DNA of 35,992 nt, taken from assembly GCA_003551005.1 (NCBI GenBank), contig PULR01000011.1:1-35992 (forward strand), read 5' to 3'. Shown piece by piece: positions 1 through 5,809 of the stretch. Origin of the DNA: Mollicutes bacterium. Lineage in GTDB: Bacteria; Bacillota_I; Bacilli_A; Izemoplasmatales; Izemoplasmataceae. Position 1 is the first letter of the stretch; the number at the start of each line of letters is the position of its first letter. Below the pieces are notes generated by a model. It had not been told where the DNA came from. It saw only the letters and a program-made list of their open reading frames with translations, and made no database searches. A program made the translations under genes and the position numbers.

Positions 1-28
1 AGCCTTCGCTGAACCGTGCGGCACTCCC

Positions 29-68
29 AAAAGAAGCGCGCCTCGAACGAGTCGCGCTTCTTTTTTTT
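29..68. terminator. Bidirectional rho-independent terminator
   Basis: A perfect stem pairs 33-40 with 53-60, extended by A29-32 against T61-64. Eight T residues follow at 61-68 on the plus strand and four on the minus strand. It lies directly after the stop of the minus-strand aminopeptidase gene and would also stop a plus-strand gene entering from the left of the window. Confidence 0.85.
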
Positions 69-862
69 CAGGCGGCGAAGACCAGGAACGTCTTGACCTG
101 TTCGAAATCCTTGCTTGAGAAGGCGATGGTCATCGGATCCTTCCGCTTGGCTCCAGGATAGAACTGCATACGATACGCCATCTTGTGGTCGCGATACTCG
201 ATCTCGACCTCGAAGCGGCGCGGCAGACGGATGGGTTCATGGGAGCGCGAGAGGGTCTCTTTCACACCGGCTTCAATCCGCCGGCATGCCTCTTCGGGGT
301 GCACATGGGATACCGTGGATCCTTCGGCGCGGAAAGTCGGGGCGAACACGATATCGCCCTGCGTGGCCACAACTTCCTCGCCGAGCCGGGCATCTCCGCT
401 GACAAAGACAACCGGCACACCCTTTTCGGAGGCCATGTAGGCGGAAAGCAGAAATTCGCTCGCCGCGGTCCCGTTGATGGTGATACGGTGAATCGAACGC
501 GAGGAAAGCGTATGGGCGAGCGGATTCCCTCCGGCGGCCGCAGCGGCGTGATAGCCGACAAGCAAGGCGGCGTCGAAATCCTTCGTCAGACCGAACATCA
601 TATGATCCGGATGGCCGTTGTAGCGGCGGATGATTTCCACATCCTTATCGAGCCGGGCGTCGTCGAGGTTGTCACCACTCCCATGGGCGTCGCGGACGAC
701 AATGCGGTTTGCGCCCGCCGCTTTTGCACCGTTGATGGCCGCCTGGACCTCATCGGACATGCGACGGGCGAACGTCGCATGCTCGGGCTGCCCCTTCGTC
801 GCCTGGGACCAGTCCGTGATGCCGCTGATTCCTTCAATATCCGCGCTGATGAAAACCTGCAT
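68..862 (-). CDS. D-aminopeptidase, DppA family (peptidase M55)
   Basis: The 264-residue protein has the M55 hallmarks: an N-terminal SADIEG motif (D8, E10), DAHG (H60), GYHA (H105) and a downstream E136 in the NGTAASE stretch, which match the zinc ligands of Bacillus DppA. Family members release D-amino acids from short peptides, and the DppA fold forms a self-compartmentalising decamer. The length is normal for the family. The start is supported by a GGAGGAATAAGG ribosome-binding site; that site lies inside the end of the upstream E1-like gene, whose stop is 2 bases away, so the two are probably co-transcribed. No signal peptide is seen, so it should act in the cytoplasm on imported or wall-derived D-peptides. 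No dipeptide transporter lies next to it, so the in vivo substrate is open. Confidence 0.92.
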   Translation of the reverse strand: MQVFISADIEGISGITDWSQATKGQPEHATFARRMSDEVQAAINGAKAAGANRIVVRDAHGSGDNLDDARLDKDVEIIRRYNGHPDHMMFGLTKDFDAALLVGYHAAAAAGGNPLAHTLSSRSIHRITINGTAASEFLLSAYMASEKGVPVVFVSGDARLGEEVVATQGDIVFAPTFRAEGSTVSHVHPEEACRRIEAGVKETLSRSHEPIRLPRRFEVEIEYRDHKMAYRMQFYPGAKRKDPMTIAFSSKDFEQVKTFLVFAA

Positions 863-864
863 CC

Positions 865-1578
865 TTATTCCTCCTTGTTTTCGGACATTCCGTCCGCGTC
901 TACAGTGAACTCTTCCAGCCAGTCGTAAGCCTGCCGGTACAGATCGACATAAAGCAGCCTGTCCGCCAGAACGCTTTCCTGCCCCGCCAGCAGCTTGGCG
1001 GCTTCGACGACCATCAGCGAACCGATGACGGCGGGGGTGAAGGTCGGATTGCCGTCGCAGCCTTCGACACCCTCCTCAAGGTTCCCATACACCGTATCTA
1101 GAAGGGGCCGGCCGGGAAGGATCACCCCGAGCTGGCCGAGCCAGCCGCCGATGGCAGCATGCAGAAGCGGTTTCTCATGGCGCTGTCCTAATGTTTCAAG
1201 GTAACGTTTCGTGGGGATGTTGTCGACGGCGTCGACGATCAGGTCCACCGTTTGCAAGACGGATGCCGGAAGTTCTTCGATCCGGCATTCGCATACCTCG
1301 AGTTGTGCGTCGGGGTTCACACGCGCCAAGGCATCACGGACGGTTCGCGCCTTGTTCTGTCCGATGGTTTCGCGGTCGGCGAACAACTGGCGGTTGAGGT
1401 TCTTCGTTTCGAAAACATCATCATCGACGAACACCAACCGACCCACACCGAGCCGGACCAGGCCGTTCGCCACATGGCCGCCCAGCCCGCCCATACCGAC
1501 AATCAGCACCGAGGAGGCAGCAATGCGACGCATCTCCCGCGGACGAAACAATTTTCGGTTCTCCTTGAAAATATCCAT
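865..1578 (-). CDS. ThiF/MoeB/HesA-family E1-like adenylyltransferase
   Basis: This 237-residue protein has the Rossmann nucleotide site GMGGLGG near residue 30 and the E1 signatures NLNRQ and VDAVDN. Family members adenylate the C-terminal glycine of a small ubiquitin-like protein, usually to let it carry sulfur for thiamin, molybdopterin or similar cofactors. The paired CxxC zinc motifs of typical MoeB are absent. Only a few cysteines remain, one in the GCDGNP segment where related enzymes have a conserved Cys. I prefer the ATG at 1578 over the GTG at 1584 because AAGAGG at 1593-1588 is 9 bases from the ATG and only 3 from the GTG. It is followed by the D-aminopeptidase and is divergent from a MoaD/ThiS-like gene, the obvious partner. 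The cofactor pathway cannot be told from this window. Confidence 0.88.
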   Translation of the reverse strand: MDIFKENRKLFRPREMRRIAASSVLIVGMGGLGGHVANGLVRLGVGRLVFVDDDVFETKNLNRQLFADRETIGQNKARTVRDALARVNPDAQLEVCECRIEELPASVLQTVDLIVDAVDNIPTKRYLETLGQRHEKPLLHAAIGGWLGQLGVILPGRPLLDTVYGNLEEGVEGCDGNPTFTPAVIGSLMVVEAAKLLAGQESVLADRLLYVDLYRQAYDWLEEFTVDADGMSENKEE

Positions 1579-1607
1579 GAACACACACCTCTTGAGCGCT
1601 TTTTGGT

Positions 1608-1636
1608 TTGTCCAGATTGGCCATCGATGCTATAAT
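1608..1636 (+). promoter_or_regulatory. Sigma-A-type promoter of the ubiquitin-like gene
   Basis: TTGTCC at 1608-1613 and a perfect TATAAT at 1631-1636 are separated by 17 bases. The predicted start is about 25 bases before the ATG at 1668. Confidence 0.75.
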
Positions 1637-1667
1637 CAAGACGTAACCGCACCGGGGGTGAGAAGAT

Positions 1668-1916
1668 ATGGTGACGGTAAGGCTTTATGGACGATTGACC
1701 CATCGTTACGACGTCAAAGCGACACAAGTTCCGCCGGGCTCCCTCGAGGAGATCATCGGGGCCATCGTCGAGAAACATCCTGAGATTCGCCCGGAAGATC
1801 TTAAAAACGCGCGGCCCATTGTCAAACGCGCCAAAGCGGAAAACGACCGACAAAGCGGTACACAGCTTCAATCGGGCGATGAATTGATCTTCATGAGTCC
1901 CGTCGGCGGAGGATGA
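1668..1916 (+). CDS. MoaD/ThiS-like ubiquitin-fold sulfur-carrier candidate
   Basis: This 82-residue protein has the size and pattern of a beta-grasp carrier: an early beta strand (VTVRLYGRL), a central helix that starts after PPGSLEEII, and a C-terminus SPVGGG ending exactly on three glycines. In MoaD, ThiS and related carriers the terminal Gly-Gly is adenylated by an E1-like enzyme and then thiocarboxylated. The gene is divergent from such an E1 (865-1578), which supports a functional pair. The start has a GGGGGTGA ribosome-binding site. No MoaE, ThiG, MoaA or other cofactor enzyme lies nearby, so the acceptor is unknown. The internal stretch KNARPIVKRAKAEND is basic and unlike textbook MoaD. 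Confidence in the fold is good; the pathway is open. Confidence 0.8.
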   Translation: MVTVRLYGRLTHRYDVKATQVPPGSLEEIIGAIVEKHPEIRPEDLKNARPIVKRAKAENDRQSGTQLQSGDELIFMSPVGGG

Positions 1917-1924
1917 GCAAGAAA

Positions 1925-1952
1925 ACGGCCGGAGCCACTACCGGCTGTTTTT
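1925..1952. terminator. Rho-independent terminator between convergent genes
   Basis: An 8-bp stem (1925-1932 with 1941-1948, one G-T pair) is followed by T1948-1952 on the plus strand, and by four T on the minus strand. It ends the ubiquitin-like gene and lies at the stop of the convergent membrane-protein gene. Confidence 0.75.
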
Positions 1953-2374
1953 CATAAGGCGAACCCACCAGCGGCGATGAGCGCCAGCAACACCACATAG
2001 GCTAGAAGCTGTCCGCGATTGAGCTCGCGATCGGCAAGCCACGCTCGATACGGTGCGCGCCGGTTCCAAATCAGCGTCGTCACATAGACCAGGACGAAGA
2101 GGGTCGGCGGGAACCATCCCCCCAGCGCGCCTTCGAAGAACAGCGCCCCGAGAATCGCGGTAACTCCTGCAAAGCCGACGAACAATTCCTTGCTCAGAAG
2201 CCGGTCGCGAAACGCGTACCGGCAGAGAAAAAAGCCGACTGCATACAGCACAGCCCAGAGAACACCAAAAAGAACAGTCAATGCCTCCGGTAAAACGTTT
2301 GCGGCAAGCAAGGCGGCCAGCAGCAACGACAGACCAAAAACGACCTGTCCGATGCGCGAAATATTCCACACCAT
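1952..2374 (-). CDS. Small integral membrane protein of unknown function
   Basis: I do not recognise this 140-residue protein. It is strongly hydrophobic, with about five likely membrane segments: near residues 10-30, 32-52, 63-82, 86-103 and 122-139. Short basic loops (CRYAFRDR, NRRAPYR) lie between them. There is no signal peptide with a cleavage site and no catalytic motif. The start has a strong AGGAGGGT site 6 bases before the ATG. The gene stands alone, with its own extended -10 element upstream and a terminator at its end. Its neighbours (a sulfur-carrier-like gene and an osmolyte transporter) give no clear hint of its job. Confidence 0.7.
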   Translation of the reverse strand: MVWNISRIGQVVFGLSLLLAALLAANVLPEALTVLFGVLWAVLYAVGFFLCRYAFRDRLLSKELFVGFAGVTAILGALFFEGALGGWFPPTLFVLVYVTTLIWNRRAPYRAWLADRELNRGQLLAYVVLLALIAAGGFAL

Positions 2375-2406
2375 GGCGACCCTCCTGTGCGATTGCTTCT
2401 AATTCG

Positions 2407-2415
2407 AGTATAGCA
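2407..2415 (-). promoter_or_regulatory. Extended -10 element for the membrane-protein gene
   Basis: The minus strand reads TGCTATACT, an extended -10 (TGn plus TATACT), about 30 bases before the start at 2374. I found no -35 box at the usual distance. Confidence 0.5.
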
Positions 2416-2463
2416 CAGTCACATGAGAAGAGAAATGACAAGACCATTCATCCAGCATTCTAC

Positions 2464-2492
2464 TACACTATCAAAGCGGAATCGCTTATAAT
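2464..2492 (+). promoter_or_regulatory. Probable promoter of the osmolyte ABC operon
   Basis: A perfect TATAAT at 2487-2492 has a weak -35 (TACACT, 2464-2469) 17 bases upstream. The first gene starts 37 bases after the -10. A poor -35 is common where an activator or salt-dependent control acts, but no operator was recognised. Confidence 0.6.
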
Positions 2493-2528
2493 GTGCCGTG
2501 ATAGAACGTAGACCGGAGGGGGCGTGAC

Positions 2529-3185
2529 ATGGGTCTTTTAAGAGACGTAGTGCAACTCATTGCCGATCGCTGGGGGGTTTTCAGCGACTTATTTATTCAG
2601 CACATCTACCTGACGGGCGTCGCCGTTTTAATCATCTCAATCATCGGTATCGGCACGGGCATTTTCATTACCTATAACAAGCAGGCGGCCAGCGTCGTAC
2701 TCGCGGCGACCAACTTCCTATACACCATCCCCTCCATCGCGCTTTTCGGATTTCTTGTCGCCATCACCGGCATCGGGAACACCAGCGCGATCGTCGCCCT
2801 CAGCATCTATGGGGTCCTGCCCATCATCCGCAACACCTATGTCGGCATCGAAGAAGTCGATGAGACTGTCATCGAGAGCGCCATCGGGATGGGCGCGACA
2901 CGCCGGCAGTTGTTGCTGCGCATCCAGCTGCCGCTCGCCTTCCCCGTCATCATGGCCGGCTTCCGGACGATGGTGATCATGACGATTGCCCTCGGCGCCA
3001 TCGCCTCCTTCATCGGCGCCGGCGGACTGGGTGTCGCCATCTGGAGAGGAATCTCGACCAATTTTCAGGAGATGACTCTGGCCGGCAGTCTGCTCGTCGC
3101 CGTGCTTGCGGTCGGGATGGACCTGGTTCTCAGCGGAGTAGAAAAAATGATGCGCCTGATAATATTTGGAAGAACGGGGGAATGA
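2529..3185 (+). CDS. Osmoprotectant (OpuC/ProW-like) ABC permease
   Basis: A 218-residue inner-membrane permease with about five or six hydrophobic segments and the family's coupling region GMGATRRQLLLRIQLP, which docks on the ATPase. OpuCB-type subunits move glycine betaine, choline, carnitine or similar solutes into the cell under salt stress. The start is set by a GGAGGGGG site 6 bases before the ATG. It is first in a three-gene operon: its TGA ends 3 bases before the binding lipoprotein gene. Bacillus OpuB and OpuC have two different permeases on either side of the binding protein; only one is present here, so a homodimer is likely. The exact solute cannot be told from sequence. Confidence 0.9.
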   Translation: MGLLRDVVQLIADRWGVFSDLFIQHIYLTGVAVLIISIIGIGTGIFITYNKQAASVVLAATNFLYTIPSIALFGFLVAITGIGNTSAIVALSIYGVLPIIRNTYVGIEEVDETVIESAIGMGATRRQLLLRIQLPLAFPVIMAGFRTMVIMTIALGAIASFIGAGGLGVAIWRGISTNFQEMTLAGSLLVAVLAVGMDLVLSGVEKMMRLIIFGRTGE

Positions 3186-3188
3186 ATC

Positions 3189-4082
3189 ATGCTTTTTCGA
3201 CGCACTTTGCTTGGATTGACCCTGCTTTTGGGAATTTTCTCGCTCGGTGCCTGTGGGGGCTCCGATGCGGACGTAACAATCGCCAGCAAACCCATGAGCG
3301 AACAATACGTCCTGGCACAGATCATCATCGAACTCATCGAGGAGGAGACAGACCTCGCGGTTGACTACCGCTCCGGCATGGGCGGCGGGACAGAGACTAT
3401 ACACCCCGGAATGGTCAATGCGGAAATCGACATCTACCCCGAATACACCGGCACCGGCTGGATGCAGGTGCTCGGCGAGGACCTCATCCGCGACCCCGAT
3501 GAGCTGACCGAGGCCGTCAGGGACGCTTATCTCGATGAGTTCGACATTCATTGGCTTGAACGCTACGGTTTCAACAACACCTACGGGCTCGCGATGCTTG
3601 AAGAGGAGGCCGAACGTCTCGGCATTGAGACCTACAGCGACCTCGAGGACCATCAGGACGATCTGGTGTTCGGGGCTGAATCGGACTTTTTCGAAAGGCA
3701 GGACGCCATGCCGGGGCTTGAAGAGACGTATGGGTTCACATTCGACAACACCTCGGAGATGGAAGCCGGACTCAAGTACGACGCCGTCGGCGACGGCCAG
3801 CTAGATGTCATCAGCGTCTGGTCCACCGACGGACGGCTGCGGTAATACGACCTCCGGCTGCTTGAGGACGATCTTGACTTCTTCCCTTCCTATTACGCGG
3901 CGACCCTTGTCCGGGACGAGACGCTTGAAGCCCATCCGGAACTTGAAGGCATTCTGAACCGCCTCGGCGGAGCGATCGACAACGAGACCATCACCGATAT
4001 CAACTACCGCGTGGAAGTTCTCAACGAAGATCCTGAAGACATCGCACTCGACTACTTCGAGGAAGCCGGACTGTTAGATTGA
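3189..4082 (+). pseudogene. Osmoprotectant-binding lipoprotein (OpuCC-like) with in-frame stop
   Basis: The first 218 codons encode a lipoprotein with a signal peptide and lipobox LGAC (Cys22), followed by an OpuAC-type glycine-betaine/choline-binding domain. Codon 219 (3843-3845) is TAA. Reading on in the same frame gives 78 more codons with clear family sequence (a YDLRLLEDDLDFFPSYYA segment, then LNRLGGAIDNETITDINY) down to a TGA at 4080-4082. That TGA overlaps the ATG of the ATPase gene by one base, as expected for an intact coupled operon. The full protein would have 297 residues, the family's normal length. A single base change from a sense codon such as AAA or CAA would create the stop. 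Loss of the C-terminal lobe should abolish binding. A real recent mutation, a sequencing error or readthrough are all possible. Confidence 0.85.
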
Positions 4083-4903
4083 TGGGGCTTATCGAATTCG
4101 ACCGGGTCTCGAAAAGCTACACCCCCGGAGAACCTGTCCTCAAGGACATCACCTTCGAAGTCGAGGAAGGGGAGTTCGTAGTCCTGCTCGGTGCTTCCGG
4201 ATGCGGCAAGACGACCACCCTCAAGATTGTCAACAAGCTTATCCCCTACACCTCCGGCTCCGTCCGCTTCAAGGGATATGACCTTTCCCGGTGGCCGAAA
4301 GTCAAGCTCCGCCGTTCGATCGGCTATGTCATCCAGCAGGTCGGACTCTTCCCGCACATGGATATCAACCATAACATCAGCTTTGTCCGGCGCATACAAG
4401 GGCAGGGCCGACAGTCGAACACGGCCCGCTCGCAGGAACTCCTTGAACTGGTCGGTCTCGATGCGTCCTATCTGCGCCGCTACCCGCATGCGCTCTCGGG
4501 TGGCGAACGCCAGCGGGTGGGCGTCGCACGCGCCCTGGCCGCGGACCCCGAGGTCCTCTTGATGGACGAACCGTTCGGAGCGGTCGATGAAATCACCCGA
4601 CGGCATCTGCAGGATGAAATGCTTCGCATACAGGAAAAACTGCGCAAGACCGTCCTCTTCGTCACGCACGACATCGAAGAGGCGATCCGCCTCGCGGACC
4701 GGATTGCTTTGTTCAACGACGGCAGGCTTGAACACTTCGGCACGCCCGAATCCCTGGTGTTCAACCCGGCAAGCGAATACGTACGCAGTTTTCTCGGATT
4801 GAAAGGATTCAAGGCTTCCATGGACCCTGTACAGCTCGAGAAGGCATACGAAGCCGTTCTTAAAGGGGAACGCCGTCTGAAGGATGTTTTCAGGGTTTCC
4901 TGA
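4082..4903 (+). CDS. Osmoprotectant ABC transporter ATP-binding protein (OpuCA/ProV-like)
   Basis: The 273-residue ATPase has Walker A (GASGCGKTT, about residues 38-46), the signature LSGGERQRVGVARAL, Walker B (VLLMDEPFGAVD) and the switch histidine in FVTHDIEEA. It matches quaternary-amine transporter ATPases. OpuCA and ProV usually carry two C-terminal CBS domains that sense ionic strength; this protein ends about 30 residues after the nucleotide-binding domain and lacks them. I start it at the ATG at 4082, which shares a base with the TGA of the binding-protein frame; a TTG one codon earlier is less likely. No good ribosome-binding site precedes the ATG, so translation probably depends on ribosomes arriving from the upstream gene. 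The in-frame stop there may lower its expression. Confidence 0.92.
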   Translation: MGLIEFDRVSKSYTPGEPVLKDITFEVEEGEFVVLLGASGCGKTTTLKIVNKLIPYTSGSVRFKGYDLSRWPKVKLRRSIGYVIQQVGLFPHMDINHNISFVRRIQGQGRQSNTARSQELLELVGLDASYLRRYPHALSGGERQRVGVARALAADPEVLLMDEPFGAVDEITRRHLQDEMLRIQEKLRKTVLFVTHDIEEAIRLADRIALFNDGRLEHFGTPESLVFNPASEYVRSFLGLKGFKASMDPVQLEKAYEAVLKGERRLKDVFRVS

Positions 4904-4911
4904 TGATCGAT

Positions 4912-4930
4912 GGCGCTACCGCTCAGCGCC
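4912..4930 (+). repeat. Short hairpin after the osmolyte operon
   Basis: A 6-bp GC-rich inverted repeat (4912-4917 with 4925-4930) follows the ATPase stop. It has no T tract, so it is not a clear rho-independent terminator. The rest of the gap up to 5007 shows only the ribosome-binding site of the next gene. Confidence 0.35.
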
Positions 4931-5007
4931 GATGAATGCAACTTACCGTGACAGCCTTGTGCAAACGCAAGAGGCCTTGTTAATTTGCACCTGAAAGGAG
5001 GGGTTGC

Positions 5008-5562
5008 ATGAAACGTCTTACGCTAGCGGTCCTCGCCTCGCTTGCGATGTTTCTGATCGCAGCTTGTGAAGAGGATGAGCCAATCATCGAAGACGAAGCC
5101 CGTCCCGTGCTGGCCGCCGAGGAAGGAGACGGCTATACGGTCCACCATTTGCGGACCGATGTGCGCGGCGGCAGACATGAGGAACGCGAGCACCTCGTCG
5201 GCATCGACTCGACGGAAGACCTCGAGAACTACCTTGAAGACAAAAGCGACACCTTCCGCTTCGATCAAGGCTACGATGAAGATGACAGCTTCAAGGAGAT
5301 CATCGAGGAATACGACGAAACGTTCTTTGAAGATCACCGGCTGGTCTTCGCCGTCATCGAGGAGAACAGCGGTTCGAACCATCACGACCTGGAGCACATC
5401 GACCTGGATGCTGATGGAAATCTCTCGATAGCGCTCGAACGCTATATTCCCTCTGTCGGCACCATGGACATGGCCGCCTGGCACATCGTCTTCGAACTCG
5501 ACCGCGACACATTCGACTACGAGGAGAAGACCCTCGAGGTCGACGACGTCCCAATCGATTAA
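5008..5562 (+). CDS. Acidic lipoprotein of unknown function
   Basis: The 184-residue product has a lipoprotein signal (lipobox IAAC, Cys20) and a very acidic mature part. It should be anchored on the outer face of the membrane. The C-terminal half (EENSGSNHHDLEHI, followed by alternating strands and an SVGTMDMAAWHIVFEL segment) looks like a small beta-sandwich domain and loosely recalls PrcB-like domains, but I would not assign it to that family. The start has a strong AAAGGAGGGG site. It stands alone between the osmolyte operon and a strong bidirectional terminator. I saw no catalytic motif. The acidic surface fits a protein exposed to salt. Confidence 0.78.
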   Translation: MKRLTLAVLASLAMFLIAACEEDEPIIEDEARPVLAAEEGDGYTVHHLRTDVRGGRHEEREHLVGIDSTEDLENYLEDKSDTFRFDQGYDEDDSFKEIIEEYDETFFEDHRLVFAVIEENSGSNHHDLEHIDLDADGNLSIALERYIPSVGTMDMAAWHIVFELDRDTFDYEEKTLEVDDVPID

Positions 5563-5627
5563 CACCGCATTCATGACACAAAGGCCCAGAATCCGAGGTC
5601 TTTGAGACTGTGTTTACAAACAGCGCC

Positions 5628-5670
5628 TAAAAAAGCCACGATTCCCAGAGCAGGGATTCGTGGCTTTTGT
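5628..5670. terminator. Strong bidirectional terminator between two lipoprotein genes
   Basis: A 16-bp stem with one central T-T mismatch pairs 5631-5646 with 5653-5668 around the loop AGAGCA. The stem itself ends in TTTT on the plus strand, and six T follow on the minus strand (5634-5629). It can stop transcription from both convergent lipoprotein genes. Confidence 0.85.
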
Positions 5671-5694
5671 TCAACTGATGCTTTACAACAGTCT

Positions 5695-5723
5695 GAGGTC
5701 CGCCCTGTTCAAGGGCGGACCTC
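5695..5723. repeat. Perfect 11-bp inverted repeat without T tract
   Basis: GAGGTCCGCCC at 5695-5705 pairs exactly with 5713-5723 around a 7-base loop. No run of T follows on either strand. It sits between the bidirectional terminator and the stop of the OB-fold lipoprotein gene. The remainder of 5563-5809 holds no other gene or signal that I can see. Confidence 0.7.
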
Positions 5724-5809
5724 TGCTTGATATCAGACATGCAGCTTATTTATTGGACCGCAAGTTCACCTTGAGTCTGCATCACTTTTAAGAACGTTTG
5801 TGTCGTTAA

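Noticed and set aside
3843-3845. Stop codon recoding (pyrrolysine or selenocysteine) in the osmolyte-binding gene
   Set aside because: The codon is TAA, which is not used for either amino acid, and no recoding hairpin is apparent.
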